DNA of 64,000 bases, taken from NCBI RefSeq assembly GCF_014648655.1, contig NZ_BMRN01000001.1, positions 186,001 to 250,000 of the forward strand, written 5' to 3'. The position numbers and the translations under genes are program-made. The DNA is from Streptomyces atratus (GTDB lineage: Bacteria > Actinomycetota > Actinomycetes > Streptomycetales > Streptomycetaceae). Of the stretch, positions 47,403 to 57,890 are shown piece by piece. Positions within the stretch are counted from its first letter, which is position 1; each line of letters starts with the position of its first letter. The notes beneath the pieces are model-generated. The model saw nothing but the letters and a program-made list of their open reading frames with translations. It had not been told where the DNA came from and searched no databases.

Positions 47403-48140
47403 ATGGAACAGACACACACCACCCACAACGGTGTCGCGGCAACGCCGGGCGCGCAGCGCCGGGTGCTGGTGGTCGAGGATGACGCCACAATCGCCGATGC
47501 CATTTCCGCCCGGCTGCGGGCCGAGGGCTTTCTGGTGCAGACCGCACTCGACGGACCCGCGGCCGTGGACGCGGCCGAGGCATGGCAGCCCGATCTGATG
47601 GTGCTCGACATCATGCTCCCCGGCTTCGACGGCCTGGAGGTATGCCGCCGCGTGCAGGCCCAGCGGCCGGTGCCGGTGCTGATGCTGACCGCCAGGGACG
47701 ACGAGACCGACATGCTGGTCGGCCTCGGGGTCGGCGCCGACGACTACATGACCAAGCCGTTCTCGATGCGCGAGCTGGCGGCCCGGGTGCATGTCCTGCT
47801 GCGCCGGGTCGAGCGTGCGGCACTGGCCGCGGTGACGCCGCGCAGCGGCATACTGCGCCTCGGCGAGCTGGAGATCGATCACGCGCAGCGCCGGGTCCGG
47901 GTGCGCGCCGATGACGTCCACCTCACGCCGACCGAGTTCGATCTGCTGGTCTGCCTGGCCAACACCCCGCGTGCGGTGCTCTCCCGGGAGCAGTTGCTGG
48001 CCGAGGTCTGGGACTGGGCGGACGCCTCCGGCACCCGTACCGTCGACAGTCACATCAAGGCGCTGCGCCGGAAGATCGGTGCGGAGCGGATCCGTACCGT
48101 GCACGGTGTCGGTTACGCCCTGGAGACCCCGGCGCCATGA
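47403..48140 (+). CDS. OmpR/PhoB-type response regulator
   Basis: 245 residues. Receiver domain: acidic pair EDD (25-27), phosphoacceptor Asp69 in LMVLDIMLPGFDG, T96 and K118 in YMTKPF. The C-terminal winged helix has VHLTPTEFDLLVCL and the recognition helix TRTVDSHIKALRRKIG, ending RTVHGVGYAL. Translationally coupled to the histidine kinase (ATGA overlap). Its gene lies 1.3 kb before the 2-oxoglutarate dehydrogenase gene, on the same strand. Confidence 0.94.
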   Translation: MEQTHTTHNGVAATPGAQRRVLVVEDDATIADAISARLRAEGFLVQTALDGPAAVDAAEAWQPDLMVLDIMLPGFDGLEVCRRVQAQRPVPVLMLTARDDETDMLVGLGVGADDYMTKPFSMRELAARVHVLLRRVERAALAAVTPRSGILRLGELEIDHAQRRVRVRADDVHLTPTEFDLLVCLANTPRAVLSREQLLAEVWDWADASGTRTVDSHIKALRRKIGAERIRTVHGVGYALETPAP

Positions 48141-49213
48141 CCCGGCCCGGTTCCGGACTGCGCCCTTTCTCGGTCAAGGCCAAGCTGGGCACGCTCGTGG
48201 TGGTCTCGGTGTTCATCACCACCGGGCTGCTGATGGTGGCCGTGCGCACCAGGACCGAACTGCGCTTCATCACGGTGTTCTCGGTGATCGCGACCCTGCT
48301 GATCACCCAGTTCGTGGCGCACGGCCTGACTGCGCCGCTGGACGAGATGACGACCGTGGCCCGGTCGATATCGCACGGTGACTACACCAGACGGGTGAGC
48401 GGCGCCGACCGGCGTGACGAGCTCGGCGATCTGGCCCAGACGATCAACCGCATGGCGGACGATCTGGAGGCCGTGGACCGGCACCGGAAGGAGCTGGTGG
48501 CCAATGTGTCGCATGAGCTACGGACACCCATCGCAGCGCTGAGAGCCGTGCTGGAGAACGTCGTGGACGGGGTGTCCTCGGCCGATCCGGAGACGATGCG
48601 CACGGCCCTGAAGCAGACCGAGCGGCTCGGCAGGCTGGTGGAGACGCTGCTGGATCTGTCCCGCCTGGACAACGGGGTGGTCACGCTGAAGGCCCGCCGT
48701 TTCGAGGTGTGGCCGTATCTGTCGGGGGTACTGAAGGAGGCGAACCTCGCCGCCTCGCACCGCCGGCTGTCCTCCGGCTCCGGGAATCACACCCGCAAGG
48801 ACGTACATCTGCATCTGGATGTGTCGCCGCCCGAGCTGACCGCGCACGCGGATACGGAACGGCTGCACCAGGTGGTGGCCAATCTGATCGACAACGCTGT
48901 CAAGCACAGCCCGCCGCACGGCCGGGTCACCGTACTGGCCCGGCGCGGGCCCGGACCGGAATCCCTGGCACTGGAGGTCCTGGACGAGGGCCCGGGCATT
49001 CCGGAGTCCGAGCGGCACCGGGTCTTCGAGCGTTTCAACCGCGGCGAGATGCCGTCCCCGCACGGTCCGGGCAGCGATGGCGGTACGGGCCTGGGCCTGG
49101 CGATCGCCCGCTGGGCGGTGGACCTGCACGGCGGACGAATCGGCGTGGCCGAATCCGCTCGCGGCTGCCGCATCCAGGTCACTCTTCCGGGGATTCGGCA
49201 ACCGCGAGGTTGA
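48137..49213 (+). CDS. Sensor histidine kinase
   Basis: 358 residues. Two close membrane helices (about 18-37 and 43-60) leave almost no extracellular part, so it likely senses within or near the membrane or in the cytoplasm. HAMP, H-box NVSHELRTPIAALR (His near 125), N-box NLIDNAVKHS, and G-boxes DEGPGIPESE and GGTGLGLAIARW are all intact. Pairs with the regulator just upstream. Ends 206 bp before the kgd start. Confidence 0.93.
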   Translation: MTRPGSGLRPFSVKAKLGTLVVVSVFITTGLLMVAVRTRTELRFITVFSVIATLLITQFVAHGLTAPLDEMTTVARSISHGDYTRRVSGADRRDELGDLAQTINRMADDLEAVDRHRKELVANVSHELRTPIAALRAVLENVVDGVSSADPETMRTALKQTERLGRLVETLLDLSRLDNGVVTLKARRFEVWPYLSGVLKEANLAASHRRLSSGSGNHTRKDVHLHLDVSPPELTAHADTERLHQVVANLIDNAVKHSPPHGRVTVLARRGPGPESLALEVLDEGPGIPESERHRVFERFNRGEMPSPHGPGSDGGTGLGLAIARWAVDLHGGRIGVAESARGCRIQVTLPGIRQPRG

Positions 49214-49419
49214 CATAAGGTTCGAACCGGAAGGGCACGTTCTACGTGTTCCGTTCAAGGGGTACGGTCCAGGGGGCCGTAGCCGCGGTCCCGCGTACCC
49301 GAAGTGAAGCGGAACCATGCTTGTTTCCCGCCATTTCCTGCGCCGAAACCCGCCTTCCGATGTGACTTGCACGACGAAGACCGGCCCGGCCTGCATGGAA
49401 CGGCTGAGGAGGCGTAGCC

Positions 49420-52400
49420 TTGATTTCCGCTGTCCATCACCTTGTGAAGCGGAAGAGGGCGGTTGCCGCCGTGTCGTCTCAGTCCCCCAGTAACTCGAGC
49501 ATCTCGACCGACCAAGCCAGCCCGGGTACGAACCCGGCTGCAGCTTTCGGCCCCAATGAGTGGCTCGTCGACGAGATCTACCAGCAGTACCTCCAGGATC
49601 CCAGTTCGGTCGATCGCGCCTGGTGGGACTTCTTCGCCGACTACAAGCCGGGTACGTCCGGCACGGCGGACAAGCCCGTTCCCGGCGCCGCAGCCGCGGG
49701 GGCTGCGGTGACCCCGGCCCAGGCCGCCACCGCACCGGCCGCCACACCTCAGGCCGCTCCGGCGCAGGCCCCGGCTCCGGCCGCGAAGGCCCCCGCGCCC
49801 GCGGCTCCGGCGCCCGTACAGGCCGCTCCCGCCGCCGCTGCCCCGGCAGCCCCGGCGAAGGCCGCGCCGGCTCCGGCCGCGAAGGCAGCCCCCGCTGCCC
49901 CGGCCAAGCCCGCCGCGGCTCCGGCCACCGAGGCACCGGCCGGCCCCGAGTACGTGACGCTGCGCGGCCCGTCGGCCGCCGTCGCGAAGAACATGAACGC
50001 CTCGCTGGAGCTGCCGACGGCCACGTCCGTCCGCGCCGTTCCGGTGAAGCTGCTCTTCGACAACCGCATCGTCATCAACAACCACCTCAAGCGCGCCCGG
50101 GGCGGGAAGATCTCCTTCACGCACCTCATCGGGTACGCGATGGTGCAGGCCCTCAAGGCCATGCCGGCGATGAACCACTCCTTCGCGCTGAAGGACGGCA
50201 AGCCGACCCTGGTCAAGCCGGAGCACGTCAACCTCGGTCTGGCCATCGACCTGGTGAAGCCGAACGGCGACCGCCAGCTGGTCGTCGCGGCCATCAAGAA
50301 GGCCGAGACGCTCAACTTCTTCGAGTTCTGGCAGGCCTACGAGGACATCGTCCGCCGCGCCCGCAACGGCAAGCTCGGCATGGACGACTTCACCGGAGTC
50401 ACCGCCTCGCTGACCAACCCCGGCGGCATCGGCACCGTGCACTCGGTGCCCCGTCTGATGCCCGGACAGGGCCTCATCATGGGCGTCGGCGCGATGGACT
50501 ACCCGGCAGAGTTCCAGGGCACCTCTCAGGACACCCTGAACAAGCTGGGCATCTCCAAGGTCATGACGCTGACCTCGACGTACGACCACCGGGTCATCCA
50601 GGGCGCCGCCTCCGGCGAGTTCCTGCGGATCGTCGCCCAGCTCCTCCTCGGCGAGAACGAGTTCTACGACGAGATCTTCAAGGCGCTGCGCATCCCGTAC
50701 GAGCCGGTCCGCTGGCTCACGGACATCGACGCCTCGCACGACAACGACGTCACCAAGGCCGCGCGGGTCTTCGAGCTGATCCACTCCTACCGGGTCCGCG
50801 GTCATGTCATGGCCGACACCGACCCGCTGGAGTACCGCCAGCGCAAGCACCCCGACCTGGACATCACCGAGCACGGCCTCACCCTGTGGGACCTGGAGCG
50901 GGACTTCGCGGTCGGCGGTTTCGCCGGCAAGTCGATGATGAAGCTCCGCGACATCCTCGGTGTGCTGCGGGAGTCGTACTGCCGTACCACCGGCATCGAG
51001 TTCATGCACATCCAGGACCCGAAGCAGCGCAAGTGGATCCAGGACCGGGTGGAGCGCACGCGCACCCAGCAGCCCGAGCGCGAGGAGCAGCTGCGCATCC
51101 TGCGCCGGCTCAACGCCGCCGAGGCGTTCGAGACGTTCCTGCAGACCAAGTACGTCGGCCAGAAGCGGTTCTCGCTGGAGGGCGGCGAGTCCGTCATCCC
51201 GCTGCTCGACGCGGTCATCGACTCCGCCGCCGAGGCCCGCCTCGACGAGGTCGTCATCGGCATGGCCCACCGCGGCCGGCTGAACGTGCTGGCGAACATC
51301 GTCGGCAAGTCGTACGCGCAGATCTTCCGCGAGTTCGAGGGCAACCTCGACCCCAGGTCGATGCACGGCTCCGGCGACGTGAAGTACCACCTGGGCGCCG
51401 AGGGCACCTTCACCGGTCTGGACGGCGAGCAGATCAAGGTCTCGCTGGCCGCCAACCCCTCGCACCTGGAGGCGGTCGACCCGGTCCTGGAGGGCATCGC
51501 CCGCGCCAAGCAGGACATCATCAACAAGGGCGGCACGGACTTCACGGTCCTGCCCGTCGCACTCCACGGCGACGCGGCCTTCGCGGGCCAGGGCGTCGTC
51601 GCCGAGACGCTCAACATGTCGCAGCTGCGCGGCTACCGCACCGGCGGCACCGTGCACGTGGTGATCAACAACCAGGTCGGCTTCACCGCCGCCCCGGAGT
51701 CCTCGCGCTCCTCGATGTACGCCACGGACGTGGCGCGCATGATCGAGGCGCCGATCATCCACGTCAACGGTGACGACCCCGAGGCCGTCGTCCGTGTCGC
51801 GCGCCTGGCCTTCGAGTTCCGGCAGGCGTTCAACAAGGACGTCGTGATCGACCTCATCTGCTACCGCCGCCGCGGTCACAACGAGGGCGACAACCCGGAG
51901 TTCACCAACCCGCAGATGTACACCCTGATCGACAAGAAGCGCTCGGTGCGCAAGCTCTACACCGAGTCCCTCATCGGTCGCGGCGACATCACGCTGGAAG
52001 AGGCCGAGCAGGCGCTGCAGGACTTCCAGGGCCAGCTGGAGAAGGTCTTCGCGGAGGTCCGCGAGGCCACCTCGCTGCCGGCTCCGGCACACACCCCCGA
52101 GGTCCAGCCCGAGTTCCCGGTCGCCGTGACCACCGCGGTCTCCCAGGAGGTCGTGAAGGTCATCGCGGAGTCCCAGGTCAACATCCCCGACCGGATCACC
52201 GTCCACCCCCGTCTGATGCCGCAGATGCAGCGTCGCGCGGCCTCGGTGGAGAACGGCACGATCGACTGGGGCATGGGCGAGACCCTGGCCATCGGTTCGC
52301 TGCTGATGGAGGGCACCCCGGTCCGGCTCGCCGGCCAGGACACCCGCCGCGGCACCTTCGGTCAGCGGCACGCGGTCCTCGTCGACCAGGTGACCGGCGA

Positions 52401-53310
52401 GGACTACACCCCGCTGCTCTACCTCTCCGACGACCAGGCCCGTTACAACGTCTACGACTCGCTGCTCTCCGAGTACGCGGCGATGGGCTTCGAGTACGGC
52501 TACTCGCTGGCCCGTCCGGAGTCGCTGGTCATCTGGGAGGCCCAGTTCGGTGACTTCGTCAACGGCGCGCAGACCGTCGTCGACGAGTTCATCTCCTCGG
52601 CCGAGCAGAAGTGGGGCCAGACCTCCGGCGTCACGCTGCTGCTGCCGCACGGCTACGAGGGCCAGGGGCCGGACCACTCGTCCGCCCGCCCGGAGCGTTT
52701 CCTCCAGATGTGCGCGCAGGACAACATGACGGTCGCCATGCCGACCCTGCCGTCGAACTACTTCCACCTCCTGCGGTGGCAGGTGCACAACCCGCACCAC
52801 AAGCCGCTGGTCGTCTTCACCCCGAAGTCGATGCTCCGCCTCAAGGCGGCCGCGTCGAAGGCGGAGGAGTTCACCACCGGCGGCTTCCGCCCGGTGATCG
52901 GCGACGACACGGTGAACGCGAACGACGTCCGCAAGGTCGTCTTCTGCGCCGGCAAGGTCTACTACGACCTGGAGGCCGAGCGCGAGAAGCGCGGCGTCAC
53001 GGACACCGCGATCATCCGTCTGGAGCGCCTGTACCCGCTGCCGGGTGCCGAACTGCAGGCCGAGATCGCCAAGTACCCGAACGCCGAGAAGTACCTCTGG
53101 GCCCAGGAGGAGCCGGCCAACCAGGGCTCCTGGCCGTTCATCGCCCTGAACCTGATCGACCACCTGGACCTGGCCGTCGGCGCCGACGTCCCGCACGGTG
53201 AGCGCCTGCGCCGCATCTCGCGGCCGCACGGCTCGTCCCCGGCGGTCGGTTCGGCCAAGCGCCACCAGGCCGAGCAGGCGCAGCTGGTCGCCGAGGTCTT
53301 CGAGGCCTGA
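49420..53310 (+). CDS. kgd: Multifunctional 2-oxoglutarate dehydrogenase (fused E2/E1, KGD type)
   Basis: 1296 residues from TTG 49420, which has a perfect GAGGAGG 7 bases upstream; GTG 49471 ([10 protein letters not shown]...) is the other candidate. An N-terminal helix [15 protein letters not shown] is followed by a long Ala/Pro linker (about 85-170), an acyltransferase (E2-like) domain with [15 protein letters not shown] near 385, and the ThDP-dependent E1 part with [11 protein letters not shown] near 717 and a transketolase-type C-terminus. In actinobacteria this fusion replaces separate SucA and SucB and has 2-oxoglutarate decarboxylase, carboligase and dehydrogenase activities; partners are AceF and Lpd encoded elsewhere. 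The flux is typically controlled by an FHA protein. Confidence 0.95.
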   Translation: MISAVHHLVKRKRAVAAVSSQSPSNSSISTDQASPGTNPAAAFGPNEWLVDEIYQQYLQDPSSVDRAWWDFFADYKPGTSGTADKPVPGAAAAGAAVTPAQAATAPAATPQAAPAQAPAPAAKAPAPAAPAPVQAAPAAAAPAAPAKAAPAPAAKAAPAAPAKPAAAPATEAPAGPEYVTLRGPSAAVAKNMNASLELPTATSVRAVPVKLLFDNRIVINNHLKRARGGKISFTHLIGYAMVQALKAMPAMNHSFALKDGKPTLVKPEHVNLGLAIDLVKPNGDRQLVVAAIKKAETLNFFEFWQAYEDIVRRARNGKLGMDDFTGVTASLTNPGGIGTVHSVPRLMPGQGLIMGVGAMDYPAEFQGTSQDTLNKLGISKVMTLTSTYDHRVIQGAASGEFLRIVAQLLLGENEFYDEIFKALRIPYEPVRWLTDIDASHDNDVTKAARVFELIHSYRVRGHVMADTDPLEYRQRKHPDLDITEHGLTLWDLERDFAVGGFAGKSMMKLRDILGVLRESYCRTTGIEFMHIQDPKQRKWIQDRVERTRTQQPEREEQLRILRRLNAAEAFETFLQTKYVGQKRFSLEGGESVIPLLDAVIDSAAEARLDEVVIGMAHRGRLNVLANIVGKSYAQIFREFEGNLDPRSMHGSGDVKYHLGAEGTFTGLDGEQIKVSLAANPSHLEAVDPVLEGIARAKQDIINKGGTDFTVLPVALHGDAAFAGQGVVAETLNMSQLRGYRTGGTVHVVINNQVGFTAAPESSRSSMYATDVARMIEAPIIHVNGDDPEAVVRVARLAFEFRQAFNKDVVIDLICYRRRGHNEGDNPEFTNPQMYTLIDKKRSVRKLYTESLIGRGDITLEEAEQALQDFQGQLEKVFAEVREATSLPAPAHTPEVQPEFPVAVTTAVSQEVVKVIAESQVNIPDRITVHPRLMPQMQRRAASVENGTIDWGMGETLAIGSLLMEGTPVRLAGQDTRRGTFGQRHAVLVDQVTGEDYTPLLYLSDDQARYNVYDSLLSEYAAMGFEYGYSLARPESLVIWEAQFGDFVNGAQTVVDEFISSAEQKWGQTSGVTLLLPHGYEGQGPDHSSARPERFLQMCAQDNMTVAMPTLPSNYFHLLRWQVHNPHHKPLVVFTPKSMLRLKAAASKAEEFTTGGFRPVIGDDTVNANDVRKVVFCAGKVYYDLEAEREKRGVTDTAIIRLERLYPLPGAELQAEIAKYPNAEKYLWAQEEPANQGSWPFIALNLIDHLDLAVGADVPHGERLRRISRPHGSSPAVGSAKRHQAEQAQLVAEVFEA

Positions 53311-53333
53311 CCGGTCGCTGTACGCATGACGAG

Positions 53334-53370
53334 GGGCCCGGTCCCGCGAGTTGATCGCGAGGCCGGGCCC
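53334..53370. terminator. Bidirectional terminator between kgd and fxsT
   Basis: GGGCCCGG pairs with CCGGGCCC and an inner CGCGA/TCGCG stem extends the hairpin; the flanking CTTCGG is modestly T-containing. It lies between two converging genes. Confidence 0.7.
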
Positions 53371-53412
53371 TTCGGCATGTGCGCTCGGTGGGCTTCGGAT
53401 CACCTGAACGCT

Positions 53413-56406
53413 TCAGATCATCTGCGGTTCGAAATCCCAGTACGGACGGTTGCGGGAGCGCGCCGAGACCGTGTGGACGTGCTGCTCGCCCAGGGTCGCC
53501 GCCAGGTCGCCCAGCGCCTCCGTCTCGACCTTGTCCGCACGCTGCAGATCCCGAAGACCGCGCAGGTCCGCGGCGTGCGCGATCCGGGCGGAGAGGGTCA
53601 GCGGATGGGTCCGGCCGAGGACCTCGACGGCCCGGGTGATGACCGAGTCCGTCAGTGCGGCGGCGGATTCCGGATCGCCCACCAGGTTGCGCAGCGCCGA
53701 GGCGTTGATCGAGCAGCCCAGCGTCCAGGGGTGGTTCTCGCCCACGGCCCGCGTCAAGTCGGCGAGCGCCTCCTCCAGGAGGGTGTGCGCGTGGTCCCGC
53801 TCGCCCACGTTGCGCAGGATCAGGGCATGGTTGGCCCGGGTCCCCGCCACATACGGGTGTTTCTCGCCGAGCATGTCCACATAGCCGGCGACGACCTTCT
53901 CGCTTATGTCCCTGGCCCGGTCGATGTCGGCGTGCTCACGGGCGAAGAAGCTCTGGCTGGCCGCGAACATCATCGTCAGGGGGTCGTCCTCGCCCAGCAC
54001 ACGCTCGGATCGTTCGAGGACCCGGGTAAACAGGGCCGCGGCCTTGGCTCGCTCCCCCGAGCGGTACTGGCACAGCGCGAGATTGTGCTCGGCGCGCAGG
54101 GTCTGCGGGTTGTCCGAGCCCATGACCAGCCGGTGCACCCTGGCGCTCTGGTTCTGGAGCGACAGGGCGTCGCCGTACCGGCCGAGCAGGCGCAGGTCCG
54201 TGGCGTAGTTGATCTCGGAATAGAGCGTCCAGCTGTGGCGCGGTCGCAGCAGTCGGCGCCGGGCCTCCAGGGTGCGTTGGTTGAGTTCGAGCGCCTCCTC
54301 GTACCGGCCCAGCAGACGCATCGAAGTGCCCAGGTTGTTCTGGGCGTTGAGCGTGCGTGAGTCCTGGTCGCCCAGCAGTTCGCGGTAGGCGCCGAGGATC
54401 CAGCTGGAGATGTTCAGCGCCTCGTCGTACCGGCCCAGGCCCCGCAGGTCCGCGGCAAGGCCGCTGGCGGCGCGCAGGTGTTCCAGGTCCTGCGGGCCGC
54501 GTTCGGCGCGCAGATGGTCGACGGCGGCCCGTTCGATGGCCTCCGTACCGGCGTAGTCGCCGACAGCCCGCAGCAGGTTGGCGTAGTGGTATCGGAGGTC
54601 CCAGACCCTGGAGTAGTCCTCGCCAAGGAGTTCCCGCCAGGCCTCCATGGCCCGAGCGCCCAGCTTGATGCCGGCCCGGTACTCCCCGGAGAGGTACATG
54701 TAGCGCAGGCAGTTGAGTACCAGGCCCTGCACTCCCGGGTCGGTGCTCCTGAGGACGTCGGCCCATTTCAGGTGCGGCGTGATCTCGGCGTAGGCGGGCC
54801 ACAGACGGGTGTCGGTGGGCCGGCCGGGGTCCGCGGCCGCAAGGGCTCGGCGGACCACGTTGATGAACTCCTGACGGTCCCGCTCCGGCATGTCCTTGCC
54901 GATGATCTGGTGGACCATGCGGTGCATGTAGAGCGATTCACCGGACGACGCCTCGTCGACCACCGATTCGTGGGACTCCAGGCGGACCACGGAGTACTGG
55001 CGGAGCTGGCCGATCGCCCTGTTCCACAGCAGCGGGTCGTTCATCAGGCCGGAGAGCTGTTCCGGCAGTTCACCGGGGGGCATTTCCTTCAGCAGCCGCA
55101 CGGGGATGGAGCCGGGTGCGAAGAAGCTGCACAGGCGCAGCAGGTCGACGGACTCGGGGACGGTGTCCTTGAGCTTGTTCAGCAGTATCGACCAGGCGGT
55201 CTGGAAGGCGAGCGGGAAGTCCGCGGAGACCTTGACGACGTCCTGGTCGATGCCGCCTTCGAGGAGCTCGATGTACTCCTGGACCGACATGTCGGAGTCG
55301 TTGAGCCAGCCGGCGGTCTGGTCGAGGAGCAGCGGGAGGTCTTCGAGTGCGTCGGCGAGCTGGTCGGCCTCGGCCGGGGTCAGGCGCGGGGCCCGGCGGC
55401 GGATGAAGGCGACCGACTCCTCGCGGTCGTAGACCGGGACCTCGACCAGGTTGCTGTTGTGCTCGCTCCACTCCGGGTTGCGGGAGGTGATCAGGACGTG
55501 TCCGGGGCCGGTCGGCACCAGGTCCCAGATGTGTTCGGGTTCGTCGGCGCCGTCGAGGACGAGGAGCCAGTGGGAGTGCGGTTCGCCGCGGCGCAGTGCG
55601 TCGCGTACCGCGCGCAGCCGCTCGCCGTACTCGGCGCCGGTGGACAGGCCCAGTTCGGGGGCGAGTTCGGCGAGTTTCTGGCGGTAGAGGGCGCGGCGGT
55701 CGGCGGGCACCCACCACACGACGTCGTACTCGGAGCCGAAGCGGTAGACGTACTCGGCGGCCAGCTGGGTCTTGCCTACGCCGGACATGCCGTGCAGGGT
55801 CACGACGCCGGCTCCGGGTCCGGCGTCCTGGAGGGCCCGGTACGCCTTGCTGAGCAGTTCCTCACGGCCGGTGAACCGGGTGTTGCGGCGTGGCACCCCG
55901 CCCCACACCTCGGGGGTGTCGGCCGGATACCGGATCCCCGGCCTGGCATCGACGGGCTCGGGGAGCGGGTCGATGGGCAGGCCCAGGCGTACGAGGAGGC
56001 GCCGTTCGGCCTCGTCGGCGCCGACGTTGGTCAGGTCGGCGGCGGCGAGGACCGAGGTGGCGCCGGGCAGCGCGGAGGTGGTGACACAGACGGCGGCGAA
56101 GCGGTCGGGGTCGGCGGCGACGACCTCGCGCAGGGCCCTGTTCCACTCCTCGTGGCTGCGCGGTCCGAGCTGGAAGTACCAGTCGCTGAGGATCACCAGG
56201 ACACGGCCGCGCGACAGTGTCAGATCCCGCAGCGACTCCTCCAGCGGAACCTCCACCGGGGGGTCCCAGCGCTGCTGGACGACCGTCACCCCACGCCGCT
56301 CCAGACGGTCTGCGGTCCACGCCGCCCAGGCGCGGTTGAAACCGGCGAAACTGATGGTGACGGTCTGCGCCCCGGTTGCTCCAACTTGCTTACGCGTTCC
56401 GGGCAT
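53413..56406 (-). CDS. fxsT: FxSxx-COOH system protein FxsT (TIR, NB-ARC, TPR)
   Basis: 997 residues. Residues 14-125 are a TIR domain (TISFAGFNRAWAAWTADRL, LVILSDWYFQ, then SHEEW carrying the Glu expected in the catalytic position). Residues 175-450 are an NB-ARC/STAND NTPase: P-loop GMSGVGKTQ (206-214), Walker B WLLVLDGADEPE and an LLLDQTAGWL sensor region. Residues 560-990 are tetratricopeptide repeats (for example LGRYEEALELNQRTLEARRR). The architecture is like plant and bacterial immune receptors and fits FxsT, a standard member of FxSxx-COOH loci. The start ATG 56406 has AGGGAGA upstream. The role in peptide export or sensing is not established. Confidence 0.85.
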   Translation of the reverse strand: MPGTRKQVGATGAQTVTISFAGFNRAWAAWTADRLERRGVTVVQQRWDPPVEVPLEESLRDLTLSRGRVLVILSDWYFQLGPRSHEEWNRALREVVAADPDRFAAVCVTTSALPGATSVLAAADLTNVGADEAERRLLVRLGLPIDPLPEPVDARPGIRYPADTPEVWGGVPRRNTRFTGREELLSKAYRALQDAGPGAGVVTLHGMSGVGKTQLAAEYVYRFGSEYDVVWWVPADRRALYRQKLAELAPELGLSTGAEYGERLRAVRDALRRGEPHSHWLLVLDGADEPEHIWDLVPTGPGHVLITSRNPEWSEHNSNLVEVPVYDREESVAFIRRRAPRLTPAEADQLADALEDLPLLLDQTAGWLNDSDMSVQEYIELLEGGIDQDVVKVSADFPLAFQTAWSILLNKLKDTVPESVDLLRLCSFFAPGSIPVRLLKEMPPGELPEQLSGLMNDPLLWNRAIGQLRQYSVVRLESHESVVDEASSGESLYMHRMVHQIIGKDMPERDRQEFINVVRRALAAADPGRPTDTRLWPAYAEITPHLKWADVLRSTDPGVQGLVLNCLRYMYLSGEYRAGIKLGARAMEAWRELLGEDYSRVWDLRYHYANLLRAVGDYAGTEAIERAAVDHLRAERGPQDLEHLRAASGLAADLRGLGRYDEALNISSWILGAYRELLGDQDSRTLNAQNNLGTSMRLLGRYEEALELNQRTLEARRRLLRPRHSWTLYSEINYATDLRLLGRYGDALSLQNQSARVHRLVMGSDNPQTLRAEHNLALCQYRSGERAKAAALFTRVLERSERVLGEDDPLTMMFAASQSFFAREHADIDRARDISEKVVAGYVDMLGEKHPYVAGTRANHALILRNVGERDHAHTLLEEALADLTRAVGENHPWTLGCSINASALRNLVGDPESAAALTDSVITRAVEVLGRTHPLTLSARIAHAADLRGLRDLQRADKVETEALGDLAATLGEQHVHTVSARSRNRPYWDFEPQMI

Positions 56407-56486
56407 TCAACCATCTCCCTGCCTAGATACGAGCCTTGTCAAGATACACCGGAGCATGGTCGCTCCGATCGATATCACGCGGTCGG

Positions 56487-57890
56487 TCACTGCCTTCGCG
56501 AGCCGTTCCTCTGCTGCCATATCACCTTGGCGGTGGCCACGTACGCCTCCGCGCGCGCGAGATGACCCGTGGGGGGCGGACAATCGTCCAGACGGTGGTA
56601 GAGCGTGATCATCTCGTCGACCAGCACGCGGCCTTCGCGGGTCAGTGCCGCCGATCCGGCCAGCACGGGCAGTACGGCCCCGACCTGTTCGCGGCAGCGG
56701 GCGTGCTCGGCCCAGGCGAGGTCTCGGTGGGTGACGCGCTGCGCGCCGAGCGCGAACCGCTGCCAGTAGTCGGCCAGCGCGATGTGCGAGTAGGCGCCCT
56801 GGAGCAGGCCGTCGAAGGGTCTGGGGTCGGAGCGCCAGGGGGCGAAGTGGCGTGGTGTCGCGTCCTCGTGGTGCAGCGGTACGAGGGAGCCGAGCGCGGC
56901 CAGTTTGGTGTGCTGGAGTTCGTGGACGAGGGTCGAGGCGAAGTAGGCGGCAGTGGGGGGTTTGCTGCTGAGGACGGCGCCGAACGCCTCGCGCCTGGTG
57001 CCACTGCAGTGCGCCACACCGTCGCCGAGGGGCCCGGAGCCGGGTGGCGGTCCGAGCGGCACCAGGCAGCGCAGCAGGGCGGACGCTTCGGTGAGGCGGT
57101 GTTCGCCGCCGATGCGGAGCAGGGGCTCCATTCCGGCCCAGGACTCGGCCCAGGCCTTGCGTTCGTGATCGTCGATGTGGGTTGCGGTGCTCAGTCCGTG
57201 GCGCCGGAGTCCGCCGCCCTCGGTGCGGTACGGGTCGACGTCGTCCATGGGTACGGGTCCGGTGCCCGGCAGTACGGCGGGCAGTGCGAGCACGGGCAGC
57301 CAGCGCGGGTCGGCGGAGCAGGCCGTGCCGTCCTGTTGCGTATGTACGGTGATCAGCGGTCGGCCGTCGGTCTCGAATACCGTCAATTCCCCTTCGGCGA
57401 ACACGATGTCGACCGGGCCCGAGGCTGTACGGAGGGCGCCCAGGGTGGGCAGTGACAGAAGTCCGTCGTGTGCGGTGAGCCGGGTCGTGAACGCGACTTT
57501 GGCGCGGATCGCGGCCGCGGCGGCGAGAGCGCTCAAGTGGCCCATATCGGCGCTGAGTTCGACGCCGGGGGTACTGCCGGAGAGGCCGCGCAGGCAGCGT
57601 TGCGCCCAGGGGCCCGTGAAGGGGTGGAGCAGGACGGTGCGCACGGCCGCCCGGTCGGCACGCTCGGACGATTCCAGCAGTGCCCAGTCCTGGTGCAGCC
57701 GGTCGAGTGCCTGAGGGGGGCAGACGGTCGTGGGGGCGGCCTCGGCCGCATCGAGCAGGGCGCGCAAAAGAAGAAGCCGGCGGGTGTCCTGGTCGCGCAC
57801 GAGGACGCGGAGGGTGTCGGAGTCGCCCTCCGTGCGGCCGAGTTGGCGCAGCATGCGGTCCGGGAGCAGGGGGTTCGGTGGGGGGATCAT
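56487..57890 (-). CDS. HExxH-motif peptide modification protein
   Basis: 467 residues. The metal motif is H323-E-L-Q-H327 in STLVHELQHTK, preceded by a long helical N-terminus with no domain I can name. It fits the HExxH-type putative peptide-modification family (aKG-HExxH beta-hydroxylase group) that accompanies FxsB maturases and grasp/rSAM peptides. It probably hydroxylates the FxsA peptide rather than cutting it, though a protease is possible. ATG 57890 overlaps the fxsB stop (ATGA). An 80-bp gap separates it from fxsT. Confidence 0.8.
   Translation of the reverse strand: MIPPPNPLLPDRMLRQLGRTEGDSDTLRVLVRDQDTRRLLLLRALLDAAEAAPTTVCPPQALDRLHQDWALLESSERADRAAVRTVLLHPFTGPWAQRCLRGLSGSTPGVELSADMGHLSALAAAAAIRAKVAFTTRLTAHDGLLSLPTLGALRTASGPVDIVFAEGELTVFETDGRPLITVHTQQDGTACSADPRWLPVLALPAVLPGTGPVPMDDVDPYRTEGGGLRRHGLSTATHIDDHERKAWAESWAGMEPLLRIGGEHRLTEASALLRCLVPLGPPPGSGPLGDGVAHCSGTRREAFGAVLSSKPPTAAYFASTLVHELQHTKLAALGSLVPLHHEDATPRHFAPWRSDPRPFDGLLQGAYSHIALADYWQRFALGAQRVTHRDLAWAEHARCREQVGAVLPVLAGSAALTREGRVLVDEMITLYHRLDDCPPPTGHLARAEAYVATAKVIWQQRNGSRRQ

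Noticed and set aside
49255..53403. Minus-strand open frame of 1382 codons
   Set aside because: It is the antisense of kgd. It has no domain, and its codon pattern is the mirror of the real gene.
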